Under the pieces are notes generated by a model, which saw only the letters and a list, made by a program, of their open reading frames with translations, did not search any database and was not told the DNA's origin. From Cavia porcellus (Eukaryota > Chordata > Mammalia > Rodentia > Caviidae), in NCBI RefSeq assembly GCF_034190915.1, contig NW_026947496.1, positions 55,314,501 through 55,378,500 on the forward strand: a stretch of 64,000 bases of DNA. Direction: 5' to 3'. Numbering within the stretch: the stretch's first letter is position 1; the number at the start of each line of letters is the position of its first letter. A program made the position numbers and the translations under genes. Shown here piece after piece: positions 1-10,454 of this stretch.

Positions 1-103
1 AGGGGAGAGGACTGGAACAGCAGGACCTGTGGCAGCACTTTGGCACAGGACACCAGAAACCTGAATACATAGAAGCCTGAGAAACTTTAATGCAATCCTG
101 GTA

Positions 104-109
104 TTTATT
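104..109 (-). other. Candidate polyadenylation signal
   Basis: TTTATT on the plus strand reads AATAAA on the minus strand. It sits about 85 bases downstream of the candidate stop codon at 193-195, and GT-rich sequence follows at lower coordinates. It supports the terminal-exon reading, but AATAAA is also common by chance in AT-rich DNA. Confidence 0.35.
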
Positions 110-192
110 GTGCAACATTAGCAAAGCGTATTTGTCAAGGTTGGAGGGCAGAACAGCTTTTATAAAACATTTTGTTAGTGGGACTAATACTT

Positions 193-360
193 TTATACTG
201 AGATATCACTTAGATAGACCTCTATGACATCACGGCCCAGCCTAAACACCCAGTTTGTGGCTCTATTCTGTTCAAATGCCATCATCCTAGTTGGGGGAGG
301 AAAGGCAACTGGCGGTGACAAACCCTTTCCTGCTGGGAATGCAGACCCCGAAAGATATTT
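193..360 (-). CDS. Candidate terminal coding exon of an unrecognised minus-strand gene (partial)
   Basis: On the minus strand a pyrimidine-rich tract ending in TTTGCAG (plus positions 361-383) looks like a good splice acceptor. It is followed by 55 open codons and a TAA stop at 195-193. The peptide runs from KYLSG through PPVAFPPPT and NRATNWVFRL to YLSDISV. An AATAAA signal lies about 85 bases past the stop (109-104), with GT-rich DNA beyond it. Acceptor, open frame, stop and poly(A) signal in the right order and spacing are what a last exon looks like. I do not recognise the protein family, and no upstream exon can be assigned with confidence. An open frame of this length can occur by chance, so this is a candidate only. 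The frame also extends upstream through the presumed acceptor to an ATG near 429, but splicing is the more natural reading. Confidence 0.35.
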   Translation of the reverse strand, partial: KYLSGSAFPAGKGLSPPVAFPPPTRMMAFEQNRATNWVFRLGRDVIEVYLSDISV

Positions 361-429
361 CTGCAAAGTATGAAAAACAAAAAACCCACTGGTTCTTCTG
401 CTGGGGTGCACCTGTTTCTTCATGGTCAT

Positions 430-1250
430 CCTGTTTTACATGATATACACTATGGTTGCCTTAAATCAGTATCCCTCTCCTGCATATGCCATCCCTTTCA
501 CTGACTGAAACCAGGTCCCAGGCTCCTACAAAGGCACTTCTCACCTCTCCCCTCCCCACATAGTCCCGCCAGCTCCCTGAGTTGGTCCACACAGGTAAAA
601 CAAAAAGCAGTTCCTTATCTCAGCCTCATAATGGAAAAGAAAAATCAATAGCAATTCAGCTCTCAACCAGCCTTGTATCACTCTGGAGAAGCCAGACTCA
701 TTTGCCATTCTTCAGATGAAGCCAGGATGCCTGAGGCTCCAGACAAAAAGAAGCCCAAATCCTCTTTTGGGGATGATCCTGGCATGGCCTGATTTATAAC
801 CTCAGGGGCCTGCTCCAGCCCAGGGGCCACAGGGCTAACTAGACCCTGTGTGTAGCGGTTAGTTGGTACAGCGGTGACTCCAGCTTGAGCCCCAGGCCTC
901 TCTGGGTGTGCCTCCCGGAAGGGGTGGGATGGGTCAGTAGAAATGTTTGCATGTTGGCTCACAGAGCTCAGGAGAGGACCCACCCCAAGGGGAAATAAGG
1001 TTTGGAGCCTTCTGCAGGGCCTAGTAACAAAGCTTTGATTGATAAGGAGGGGCGTGTACCTGGAGTATTCCTCAGAGGCTTTATTTCCAGCCCTGCTTCC
1101 CGATACCTAGGGTAGGAAGGAGGTAAAGGCTGTAGAGGAAAACCAAGGTTTTATCCCAGTTTTGTAAGACTTTTCTCAGGGAGAATCATTGTGAAGTCTC
1201 CTTTGCCACACCACTTCCTTCAGCAGGACACAAATCACTGATAGAAATAC
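430..1250. other. Non-repetitive stretch, no gene recognised
   Basis: No repeat family is recognised here. A minus-strand open frame at 678-983 is proline- and serine-rich with no recognisable domain. A weak acceptor-like tract ending in CCTCAG lies inside it. It would lie upstream of the candidate exon at 193-360, but I could not find a convincing donor. Confidence 0.4.
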
Positions 1251-1254
1251 TTAC

Positions 1255-1430
1255 TACTTAACGTTGTGTCATGCAGTGAGCTAAGAATTTAGTGCCAGTT
1301 TCTCATCTATTATTTACCACCACAAGCTTATAAGACAGTATCCTTTATCAACTACAAGTTATAGATGATAAGGTAATCAAGGCCCAAAGGCACTGCTGCA
1401 CAGTCAAGATCCTGCTTCCCACATGCTCAT
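1255..1430 (-). repeat. MIR-like SINE relic
   Basis: Degraded antisense MIR shape: a 'tgagctaagaatttag' segment, then 'tatcctttatcaactacaagttatagatgataaggtaatcaaggcccaaaggcactg', the remains of the antisense MIR 'gatgaggaaactgaggc' core. It is very diverged, so boundaries are rough. Confidence 0.4.
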
Positions 1431-1737
1431 TGTCCCAGGCTTCAGCCAGGGTCAGTCTCTTGCAGAGGATTCCCTCATGCATTATCTGCAAAAAGTTGAA
1501 ACCAAGATTTGAACCTTGGCCATCCAACCATAGCCTCTAGCTCTTCACCATCAAGCCACCAATCTGGTCAGTTCCACATTAAAAGATCAAGATATGATTG
1601 TTATTGTTATTCTCTTCTTCCGTTCTTTCTGGGTAGCCAGTCTACCAGAAATTTCAGATGTAGGTGCCAGCAAGGAGGTGAAAGAATTAAAGTGACCTCA
1701 AGCTCACTAGCTACTCTGGTTTGAAACCTAATCAGTT

Positions 1738-2140
1738 ATTGTGGATTGAATAGTTTCCTCCCAATCTGTGTCCATCTGGAACATTAGAATGTGATCTTAT
1801 TTGGAAATAGTATTTTGGAAATGTCATTCGTTAACACAACGGCATGCTGGTTTGGGGTGGCCCCAAATTTCACAGCTGCTGTCCTTGGCAAAGGAGAGGA
1901 GAGAGGAACACACAAGGAAAGGTTCCATGAAGACAGGCCACTGAGATCAAAGATGTACTGCTACAAGCCACAGAGGGCCACAGGTTACTGGTGACCTTAG
2001 GAGGAGATGAGGGAGGATCCTACCTCATCTTTGATTTTATACATCCAGCCCCAGAACTGTAAGACAACAAATTTCTATCATATTAAATCAACCAGTCCAT
2101 GGCTATTTGTTACAGCAGCCCTAGAAAATTAGTAAACAAA
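1738..2140 (+). mobile_element. ERVL-MaLR LTR, MLT1-like
   Basis: It has the characteristic MaLR layout. A 'gtggattgaatag' start leads to an 'aatgtgatcttatttggaaatag' type segment. A 'ccagaactgtaagacaacaaatttcta' segment carries the polyadenylation region, and the end reads 'tatttgttacagcagccctagaaaattagtaaac'. It is a solo LTR with no internal coding sequence, followed by an A-rich run at 2147-2162. It is an ancient relic with no coding potential. Confidence 0.75.
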
Positions 2141-2272
2141 AGTTTAGAAAAAAAAAAAAAAGAGTATTTCCTGTGGTCCCACTGAGCTACCAGCGTCATC
2201 TGTGTTGTAGGTTGGAGCCCAACCCCAAGTCACCAAGAATGTATGACTTTCTTTTCTATTGCCTGTCCTTCT

Positions 2273-2296
2273 CTGTGCATAAATCTGTGCATAAAT
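2273..2296 (+). repeat. 12-bp tandem duplication
   Basis: CTGTGCATAAAT occurs twice head to tail with no mismatch. It is a simple local duplication with no evident function. Confidence 0.9.
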
Positions 2297-2439
2297 CTCT
2301 CTTAGATTGGCAGATGGACACCATTTTTCAGCTGCCCAGTGTCCATTTTCCATTCTAGCCACATTAAGATTTATTTAAGAGCAATAATTTCTTCTTTGGT
2401 ATGTGAGATCTACAGAGAAATTCCTAGTGACGAGCTCCC

Positions 2440-2860
2440 ATTACAGAATTTCATGCTAGTGTGAACAGAGGGATACAGGAAGTAGGGTGTGGCAAGGCTG
2501 GCTGGGGAGATAAGTGGGACCTCTCAATTACAAGATCCCAGGACAGTGTCAAATAACCCCCAGGAACTCTTACATGGAACTTCTTGAGGGCTCCAATGAG
2601 ATGCGGACAGCGTACAAATGATGAGATGCCAGAAGCCTGCGGTCACGACTCCTCACAGAAGCCCACTCTGCTTCAGAGTGCACTTCTGTTTTGCTTTTAT
2701 CTTTTCTTCTCTTTGTGCAGCCTGAGTGTGCTCTGCAGAGCTGGTTTGTCCCTCACCCCTTCACCCTGCTCTTTCAAATAAACTTTTGGCACCACTGTTA
2801 GCTTGTCTCGTCTAATTCTTTGTTCAAGGCAAGAAAGACCTGGAATATTTCTAACTGGCA
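2440..2860 (+). mobile_element. Probable solo ERV LTR (class uncertain)
   Basis: The 3' half has LTR R/U5 character: a pyrimidine-rich 'ccctcaccccttcaccctgctctttc' stretch, AATAAA at 2777-2782 and a following 'ggcaccactgttagcttgtctcg' segment. The 5' limit is a guess. No gag or pol sequence is visible nearby. It could be a class I (ERV1) LTR, but the family cannot be fixed by eye. Confidence 0.45.
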
Positions 2861-3009
2861 AGCCATTTCTCAAGGAACTACATACCCACAAGAATACAGA
2901 ACCATCATGCAAGCTCAGCCAGTGGAGGTTTTTTTTCTGGAGCCCTGCATAATGAAGGACCAAGGGTGAAGTCATTCAATGTACTTGTGTTGCTAAGAGA
3001 CAGATTTCA

Positions 3010-3215
3010 GTTTGGGGACTGCTGCTATTCTTCATGCCACAGCCACTGAAGTTTCCGATGATCATCTACCTATATCCAACTCTTATCTTTTAGCCCAGAA
3101 TCCGTTTCCCATTCCAACAACATCTGGTTTCCTGTGAGAGATTTGCTTCCATCACTGGTTAGTGAAAGTTGCTTTCTGTTGCTTACAACCACAAACTAAT
3201 TGATATACTCAAGAG
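3010..3215 (+). mobile_element. Possible LTR 3' end (MaLR-like fragment)
   Basis: The segment 'gttgctttctgttgcttacaaccacaaactaattgatac' resembles the 3' terminus shared by old mammalian LTRs. The upstream part is too diverged to place. Confidence 0.3.
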
Positions 3216-3339
3216 ACCGATGGAGTGGAGTGGTTTAGCTGGATTGAGAAGGAGGAAGATTGAGGTTTTTGAGGCCTCCTGGACAAAACCAAACATTTTT
3301 TATCCAAACAAAACTTTTGTCCAGATTTTTATATTATCA

Positions 3340-3510
3340 ATCAGAATGAAAATTAGAATCATCACTTTGGAAACTTGTTCAGCAACATCTACTAAAGCTA
3401 AAATAGATACATAGCTCACAGCCTCATAATTTCATACATATAATCTCCAATAAATACATGCACATATTCACCAAAAGACACAAGCAAAAATGCAAATAAC
3501 TGGCAATCTC
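3340..3510 (+). mobile_element. L1 LINE fragment near the 3' end
   Basis: 'atcactttggaaacttgttcagcaacatctactaaagct' and 'acatattcaccaaaagacacaagcaaaaatg' match the order of motifs at the ORF2/3' UTR junction of old L1 elements. All frames are broken, so this is a dead copy. Confidence 0.65.
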
Positions 3511-3514
3511 TGCC

Positions 3515-4080
3515 ATTCATTTGGCACATTCAAACTTCCAAAGTGCTTTTAACAGTACCATGGCAGGCTCCTCCTCCAGGGTCCCTCTCTATCTACATCC
3601 AATTGCTTCATACAGTCTCTCCCCAATGCACTCTCTTTCCAGCCCCCACATTACCACCTGACTGAGAACTTGCTTATCTTTCTGCTACGATTCTGATACT
3701 AGCCTCTTGCCTGTTTTTGGCAGATTCATCTTGCTCCTTAAACATTGCATTCTTGCCTCTTCCTGTGGAAGCTCATTTTCTCTGGGGTAGCAGGACAGCC
3801 CTTTGGGGTCTGGCCTCGAAGCACATTTTCACCACCATCTGGCCCACTGGGGCTACTTCTGTTTAACGAGCACAGTCCGCTGCAGCTTTTCTGCCTGTGG
3901 TTTACCCAAGATCCTTTCACCCTGCTCTTCTTAGGACTGAGGGTCTTAACAGATACTCAGATTACATCTTGAGGCCAGGGAGGAGCCATTTACAGTTTGA
4001 TGGACTTTGGAAGAGAAAGATATTTCCAGAACTCAAGAACTCTGACATTTCCTGGAAATGAGAGTGGACTCTGGTATTTG
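3515..4080. other. Unique-looking DNA, nothing recognised
   Basis: I see no repeat family, promoter architecture or convincing exon. Short overlapping frames at 3738-3972 on both strands have no recognisable domain. Confidence 0.4.
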
Positions 4081-4089
4081 GCAAAGTAA

Positions 4090-4300
4090 GATGGTTTCTT
4101 TGGTAAATCATGGACTTTGGAGTCAAATAGGCTGGGCTTGAGCCCTCATTCTTCCACTTACAAGCTGTGTGACCTTGGGCACACGAGCTAAACTCCCTTT
4201 ACAGGTTTGAGAATTAGAAGAAAGAGAACACCACCTCTCCCAGGCAGCTGGGAAGAAAAATGAGGTCATATATTAGCCACTTCACCAAGGCCTAGGAAAT
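4090..4300 (+). repeat. MIR SINE
   Basis: It has a clear sense MIR core: 'atggactttggagtcaaataggctgggcttgagccc', then 'cttccacttacaagctgtgtgaccttgggcacac', then the 'ctaaactccctttacaggtttgag' tail region. It is an ancient tRNA-derived SINE. Confidence 0.85.
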
Positions 4301-4680
4301 GGAAGACACTCAGGAATCACACAGACAGGCTGGTGCTAAACTCTGCCCAGAAACCAGATCACCCAGCCCCACTCAGAGCCAGTACCCAGCCCACACTTCC
4401 CACAACTCAGTACTTCTGTGTGCATCTTCTCTGGCTCCTGCTCTCACAACTGTCCAAGTCTTCTTCCCTTCGATTTCAGCTTTGGATTCCTGGGGATTGA
4501 CTACTGCTCATCCTGACACCTCTTGCACCAGGGTCATCCTGCCCAGGGGCTCTGTGCTCCCAAGCAGCCTCTTCCTGCTGGCTGTAGAGGTCAAGGGCAT
4601 ACTTGGGCCAGTCAGCCCAAGAGCACAGATGAGGAGGTCCTTCATGGGGGCAGATTGGGGACAGGAATGGGTTGGGATGT
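4300..4680. other. Unique-looking DNA with long but unrecognised open frames
   Basis: A 138-codon plus-strand frame at 4299-4715 starts inside the MIR and ends in a B1-like fragment. That, plus low-complexity composition, argues against a real gene. Nothing else is recognised. Confidence 0.4.
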
Positions 4681-4685
4681 CAGAA

Positions 4686-4748
4686 ATGCCAGGCTTCAGC
4701 CTCCCTGAGTCCTAGAATACAGATGAGTGCCACCATGCCCAGGTATGC
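4686..4748 (-). repeat. B1 SINE fragment
   Basis: 'cttcagcctccctgagtcctagaatacagatgagtgccaccatgcccag' is the antisense 5' part of a 7SL-derived SINE. Confidence 0.65.
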
Positions 4749-4981
4749 TGGCTATATAACTTTCATTTTTTAAAAAAAGCAGAATATATATAAATATATA
4801 ATCATGACTCCAGCTTAGGTCACATTCTTTATACCAGGACAGTCATAAAATATAATTTCTTTCTTAAATGGAGTGATTGCTCATTAGAGTTCTAATGCAT
4901 CCTGAGGATCACATGTAACGCTCAGCATCTGGGATGTAGTAGAATTTAGACAAGGTCCATTTCCTTCCATCTGCACTTTCA

Positions 4982-5046
4982 GGAAGGCTGAGGCAGTAGG
5001 ATCATAGTGAATCTAGGTCAGTCTGGAATACATTAAAGAAAATAGA
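4982..5046 (+). repeat. B1 SINE fragment
   Basis: 'gaaggctgaggcagtaggatcatagtgaatctaggtcagtctggaata' is sense B1 middle sequence, diverged and truncated at both ends. Confidence 0.55.
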
Positions 5047-5049
5047 GAT

Positions 5050-5905
5050 TAAAGTTACAGCAGCTATCATAGGTCTCTGTTATGGATTGAGAACTGGTAG
5101 TCAATTTAATGCCAGCTGGATTATATCAGCATGCATTGAGCGAAGATGCTCCACCTGAGGAGGGTTGCCAGGATAAATAGGTGGAGAAGAAGGGAGGTGT
5201 TGAGGGTTAGGCATTAAGGAGGCATTGTGGGTTCTCCTAAGAATTGCTGGCTGAGCTGTTGGTTCTCCTGGAGAAGCTTTGGTCCTCACATTGAGCATTG
5301 CTTCCTGGCTCCGGAGGGGAAGACATGTGCTGCTTGGACTCCAGGATGGACTTGTCACGCTGATTTCTGGCATGTACCCAACTGTGCTTGTCATTGGAGG
5401 AGCTCAGGGCCTCGGTGTTGCTAAGGACAGCTGTGGTGCCTTTCAGGATAGCCCTGGTCTTTGTTGTGAGTGTGACTTCTCGGCTCCAGTGTAGAACCCT
5501 CATCCCACTAGCACAGCTCCTTCATCGGGCTGGCACAGACTTTCTGGCTTCCACCGCTGACCCTTGGGTCTTCCTGGCACAGATCTGTAAAAGAGACTGG
5601 CGTGAGTCCTTCTTGTGGGCTCTGGACCTCCAGTTGGACTCATGAGAGGCGTTGTCCTGAGCTCTGGATGTTTATCTGGACTCATGTGGGACATTGCTTT
5701 GGAGTTTAGGCTCTTGACTAAATAATCTATGTCTTTGGTATTGTGGATAGATTTCCTGTGTTAACTCGTTGTGACCATTATAAAAATATTATAAACTCCA
5801 TGTCCTAATCCTAGTTGTTGTCTGTGTATAACCCCTAACTACAACAGTCTCTAACAGTTTCCAGGCCTTAAGTGCTGTGCCCTAGGACCTCATGGAGAAG
5901 TAGGC
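5050..5905. other. Unassigned stretch with several overlapping open frames
   Basis: At 5220-5700 open frames overlap on both strands. None shows a recognisable domain, and no acceptor/donor pair brackets them. The GC-moderate, repeat-poor composition could be an old LTR or a diverged pseudogene, but I cannot name it. Confidence 0.3.
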
Positions 5906-5911
5906 CCCCAC

Positions 5912-6000
5912 ACCTATCCATTCAGGAATGTTTGTTGAGCATCTATTATGTGTCAGGACTGCTGTTAAGTATAGAGTGTAAAGTTAAGAAAAACTCACAG
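5912..6000 (-). repeat. L2 LINE 3'-end fragment
   Basis: 'catctattatgtgtcaggactgctgttaag' after 'attcaggaatgtttgttgag' is the antisense L2 3' terminus pattern. Confidence 0.6.
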
Positions 6001-6299
6001 AACCGATATAGTGAGAGCTCTAGATCATCCCTTGGAACAAGGTATGGGTTTTCTGAGGATTTTCCCACTAGCAATTATGAGGAACTATAAAAAGGTCCTT
6101 TATTTCTTTTATATTTGGACTTAGTAGAAAAAGATAAAGGCATGGGACCCGCTAATTGATGGGGCTGTTCCTGAGCATCATTCTGAGAATGACAGGGTGC
6201 TGTGCACCTCCACCCTGCACGGCTGCCCTGAGCTGGGGCAGAGCAGGGCAGTAGCTACACAGCAGGCTCTGGAACATCCAGGCACTGGTCATGCCCTGC

Positions 6300-6450
6300 C
6301 TGGCTTCTCAGCTTTGAGTGAGTTACTGTCATTATACCTCTACTTCTTCTGATGCAAACTGATCCAGTTTGCAAGGGTTTTATGAGGATTAAAGGAAAAA
6401 GCTTACTTGTAGCATAGTGAGATCTCAAGAAATGTTAGCTGTTAATTAAT
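6300..6450 (+). repeat. MIR SINE
   Basis: 'ttttatgaggattaaaggaaaaagc' and 'gcatagtgagatctcaagaaatgttagctgttaatt' match the sense MIR 3' half. Confidence 0.6.
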
Positions 6451-6735
6451 ATTAGTAGCTACCAGAGACTGAGGCCAAGTCTGCATGCTGGGGCAAAGTG
6501 ACCCGATCCATTAATGATGTCAGCTATGGACAGCTCATTTATTCTGCTATCCCAAGAGAAGGTCCAGGATAAGACTAGTGTACAAAGGCAAGGACAGTAT
6601 TAATGAGAGCCTCCATCTGCTCAGTGTGCCCTCAGGCTGAGGGTCTTTGCTGCTTACTTGACTTGTAATATTTCAACTAATTCTCATGAGGCAATCGTAA
6701 CATAGGCCTCACTGTTCCCATCCTACAGTATGGAG
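6450..6735. other. Unique-looking DNA; possible antisense MIR at its 3' end
   Basis: 'gctgcttacttgacttgtaatatttcaactaattctcatgaggcaatcg...cactgttcccatcctacag' at about 6640-6730 has the antisense MIR shape. The rest is unassigned. Confidence 0.35.
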
Positions 6736-7095
6736 AGTGTCTCAGTCTGTTTTCTGTTGCTCCAACAAAACATCTGAGACTGGTGAATACATAAAAAATA
6801 GTTTTAGCTTGTGATCCTGGAAGGTGAGAAGCCCAAGACCGTGGTACTAGCATCTTGTGAGGACATTTTTGCCTTATCATGGTGGAGGGTATCACCTGGT
6901 GAAACAGTGTGGGCATGTGACCTTGGGTCTCTTTTTATAAAGGACTAATGCCATCGCAGAGGCCCAGCTTTGACATCCTCATATATAATCCCAGTTGCCT
7001 CCTAAAGGACCCAGCTCCAAGTGTGTTAACATGAATTTGGAGATTAGGTTTTTAACACCCAAACTCTTGGGCACACATTGAAATCACAGCAGAGA
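6736..7095 (-). mobile_element. ERVL-MaLR LTR (MST/MT-like), antisense
   Basis: Read on the minus strand it begins near 7095 with 'tgctgtgatttcaatgtgtgcc'. It passes through the 'ctaatctccaaattc' and 'aggaggcaactggg' segments, and ends with the antisense of 'tctgttttctgttgctccaacaaaacatctgag'. It is a full-length-looking solo LTR with no internal region. Confidence 0.65.
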
Positions 7096-8488
7096 ACAGT
7101 GGCAGGGCTAGATGAGGGGGCAGCCACTGTTTGGATGGTCCTCCCCGTGTCTTTCCCTTCTTGTCCTGGGATGGAGGTGGCAGCAGACACACACACAGTA
7201 GGCCACACCTCAGATACCAGGCAGACCTGGCTCAGTCTGGGTAGCAATGAACTCATGCCTTTCTCAGCCATGGTGGTCAGGTGCTTTGAGGCTAACTTCT
7301 CAGGAACAGGACAACAAAGACATTTCCCAGACTGGGGCGGAGCAGTTGAGGAGCAGTGGAAAGTGCCTAGCCCTTTTCCCTCTGTCTCTGAGCCTGTGAG
7401 GCCATTTCATGTCTGCTTTCACTGAACCTTCTGAATAGTTTTGTCACAGCTGCAACGGACAATAGCGGCAGCTGTGGAGAGATTTACAGGGCGAACTCAC
7501 ATCTTCACCCCTTGGAACTGTAAGTAAACACAAAGCTCCCACGAACCATGTGGAATGTCTGAGACCCTCTCCTCCACATTCCTGCCTGCTTTGCCCCTCT
7601 CATCTCCCACCTCTGTTGGCTGGCCTTTTGTTCTCCATTAATATTTAACCACTCCTAATTTCCCAATCCCCACTGTGTTTCTGCTTTCTACTTGGGTTTA
7701 CAAGATGTCCTTCTCCACTGCCATCCCGCCCACCTGGCGCCCTGCATCTCCTCTCATGCTCAGTCACCTTTCCCTCTGGAGTCCTTCTCCCGTCATCCTG
7801 TGCTTCCCAGCCTCCTGGCCTCGGCAGCCCAGAGCAACACCTTATGGTTGCTGTTGCTGGTTGTTTGAGGAGCTCTCTGAGCTCACTGGAGGGTTCTCTG
7901 CTTGGAGTCTCTCCCAGGGCAGCATCCAATGGTCCAGCTTGGTGGTGCACCTGTTACTGGCCAGCTGTAATATTTGTCTTCCTAGGAGCCCCCATGTGGT
8001 GAGGCTGGTTTTGTTCACAGTGTGGTGGCCCAAGGCAGAACCTGGGGGTTCCTTAGGACCTCACCTTGGAAGTCATCCAGGACCACTCCACTGAGCCCTA
8101 TGGCCAGTATAGGAGGAGCTAATAGCAGCTGTGATGCCCAGAAGAAGCTGTCTGAACTCCACAACTTCCCCACTTCCCCTCCTCTGTGTCCCCAGAGGAC
8201 ACCTAGCACCCTGCCTTGGCACTGACCTCAGGGCATTGCTCTCACTCAGTTTCTGTCTCTGCTCCACAGCTTCATTTTGAGCCTTCAGTGCCTGGTCTAG
8301 GACCTGGCACTCACTCAACACAAATATTACTTCACGGTATTGAACTAAACTGTGACTTAGAGTCAAGGTCCTAATCAATGGCTCCATCATCTCTAAACCA
8401 GAGGACCCCTGACCTGGACCCAAGCTGGGCCAGTTACCCTGCAGACAACGCAAAGCCAAGTGCTTCTCTTTTTTTCCTCTCTGACAAG
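7096..8488. other. Mostly unique DNA
   Basis: No coding gene is recognised. Several 60-139-codon frames overlap on both strands at 7645-8459 without domains. A short inverted repeat with a SOX-like core lies at 7445-7476. The pyrimidine-rich run at 7700-7830 accounts for some of the long open frames. Confidence 0.4.
7445..7476. promoter_or_regulatory. Inverted E-box pair around a SOX-like motif
   Basis: CACAGCTGC (7445-7453) and its perfect reverse complement GCAGCTGTG (7468-7476) flank a 14-base spacer containing ACAATAG. CAGCTG is a bHLH E-box core, and ACAAT is the SOX/HMG core. The symmetry is visible in the sequence; a binding role is inference. Confidence 0.3.
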
Positions 8489-8530
8489 TCCATCTAGTTT
8501 TTGTTTTTGTTTTTTTTTCTTTTTCTCTTT

Positions 8531-8611
8531 TTATCAGTACTGGGGATCGAATTTACGACAGCCTGCTTGCAAGGCAGGTACTTATGCTGCTGAGCTAAAT
8601 CTCCAGCCCCT
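8531..8611 (-). mobile_element. ID SINE (tRNA-Ala-derived) with target-site duplication
   Basis: The antisense reads 'tatcagtactggggatcga' through 'gctgctgagctaaatctccagcccc', with a T-rich tail (the antisense A tail) at 8504-8530. Flanking duplication 'tccatctagtttttg' (8489-8503) / 'tccatctggtttttg' (8612-8626) has one mismatch. Internal pol III A and B boxes are recognisable. It was inserted by L1-driven retroposition (established mechanism). Confidence 0.9.
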
Positions 8612-8626
8612 TCCATCTGGTTTTTG

Positions 8627-9090
8627 AAAAAGACTTCGCCCAACAGTTCCACAGATTAAGAAACATTAGCCCTCCCCATCCCTGCCCTGGCCTGGCCTGT
8701 GTGGAGAAACTGTAGAGGCCACTGAGCTGGGCCTGGTCCCCTGAGGTGGGGACCATCCCACCTCAGTGCAGGACACTGAGGCAGGGAGATGTTTCATTAT
8801 CCAAACCATCACCTCTGGGCACCATTGGGCAACCTGGTTGACTTCCCGCACCAGTCCTGCCTGGGTTCTCCCAGCCTGTGAGACATGGGGGTAGACAGAG
8901 GAGTGAACAGGAAATACATCTGACTTCGAAGTGAAGACCAAGGTGATGAGTCAGGCCCATAATTATGGGATGAGCCATGAGAAGTGAAAGAAAGCATCCT
9001 CCCTCAACAGGGTACAAGGAAGACAAAAGCTTGCTCACTCATCTTTCTCTACATTGCAAGACTTTTTACTCAAAATACTAAATATAACAA
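8627..9090. other. Unique-looking DNA, nothing recognised
   Basis: No repeat or gene signature was found. Minus-strand frames at 8666-9038 overlap in different registers and carry no known motif. Confidence 0.4.
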
Positions 9091-9094
9091 GTTC

Positions 9095-9310
9095 TGGGTT
9101 AATGGGAGCTTACCACAGGCCAGGCACTGTGCTAAGCACTACATGTGTCCCCAGCATTCTGGGAAATGGCTGTCTCACTCACTACACTTTACAGAAGAAT
9201 GAAGAAGAAGGCTCAGAGAGTTCAAGGAATTAGGCAAAGACCAAGATCCTCTAAGTGGAAGAGCCTGGGTTCTTCCTCTGGCCTATCTGCCTCCAGACAT
9301 TGACAGCCAG
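9095..9310 (-). repeat. MIR SINE
   Basis: It is antisense MIR: 'gagcttaccacaggccaggcactgtgctaagcact', 'actttacagaagaatgaagaagaaggctcagagagttcaagg' and 'gtggaagagcctgggttctt' occur in the correct order. Confidence 0.85.
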
Positions 9311-9685
9311 CGCTGTCCACAGCTCAGCTTTCAGATTCTGAAAACAGAATCACAGGCCCTTCCTAAAATGCACTGGGCCACAGTCTGCATTTGAACACCA
9401 TAAGCAGGTAATTCTTCTACTCTTGGAAGCTGGAGGAAAGCCATCCTGGAGATTGAGGGGTCTTAGCCTGTCCATAAGTTCAAAATGGCCCTGAAGCCAT
9501 CAGCTAGAAGCACAAGCGCTGATCAAGCCTTGGTGACTGGTGGCTGGTACCCAGCATCCATCAGCAACAGCACGTGTGACTGGCCACTGTGAAAGGGTCT
9601 GAGGGACACAGCCAACCCAGGCTGCTACTACCAGGTACCGTCACTGCAATGTCCCTTCAGATTTCATTACACAGCCCCTCAAGAC
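9310..9685. other. Unique-looking DNA
   Basis: Nothing recognised. There is a possible weak B1 relic ('gaggaaagccatcctggagattgagggg') near 9430-9475, too diverged to call. Confidence 0.35.
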
Positions 9686-9689
9686 AACC

Positions 9690-10245
9690 CCACTAGTAGA
9701 AAATAAATCCTTTTTCCCCTCTTTTCTATTAATGGGTAGTTTACATGCTGCTAAATATGCAAATCTTACATATATAACCATCACCCAAATGAAGAAAATA
9801 AACATTCTCAGCACCCCAGCAGCTCTCCATGCCCTCTTCTGATCAGCACCCTAAAATTCACTACCCTGCCCCCTAATGTAGATTTGATTTGTTGGTAAAC
9901 TTCACACCAATGAAATCACACCAAGCAGTCTCTTTGAGTCTGTGTGACCATGAGATTCAGGTATGTTATCGCATGTTTCAGTATGTGTCACTGCTTGGTA
10001 GTACTCCACAGCAGAATACATCACCTTGTACCCATACTAGTGCTGGTAGGAAGTTGGATTGCTTTCGGTTTTAGGCTATTCTTAATAAAGCTGCTAGGAA
10101 TAGCTTTGTGTATGTGTTTAGATGCATGTGCTCATTCATTTCTCTTAAAATGCACAGGCATGAAATTGCTTTTACTCTGCACATATTAAGCCTTTTTAGC
10201 TACTGTTGAAATAGTTTTCCCAAGTATTCATTTATATACATCTGC
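9690..10245 (+). mobile_element. L1 LINE 3' UTR fragment (old L1M type)
   Basis: 'aggaagttggattgctttcggttttaggctattcttaataaagctgctaggaatagc' followed by 'tcatttctcttaaaatgcacaggcatgaaattgc' and 'gttgaaatagttttcccaag' follows the order of the L1M 3' untranslated region. The upstream 'atgggtagtttacatgctgctaaatatgcaaatc' piece fits the same element. No intact ORF2. Confidence 0.75.
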
Positions 10246-10274
10246 CAAGTTACTTGTTCGAGTAAGGCTTCTGC

Positions 10275-10436
10275 CAGCCTTACGTGGTGGAAGGTGCCTG
10301 TAATCCCAGCAGTTGGGAGGGTGAGTAGGAAGATCACTGTGCGTTCAAGACTAGACTGGGATATAGAATAAGTTTAAGGTCAGCCTGAATTAAAAAGGGA
10401 CTTCTCTCAAACCAAAACAAACTAAACCAAAAAAGA
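10275..10436 (+). mobile_element. B1 SINE
   Basis: It is a sense B1: 'acgtggtggaaggtgcctgtaatcccagcagttgggagg' then 'aggaagatcactgtgcgttcaagactagactggg', with an A-rich tail at 10410-10432. It has an internal duplication-like extension. Confidence 0.8.
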
Positions 10437-10454
10437 CATATACCCAAAACACAC

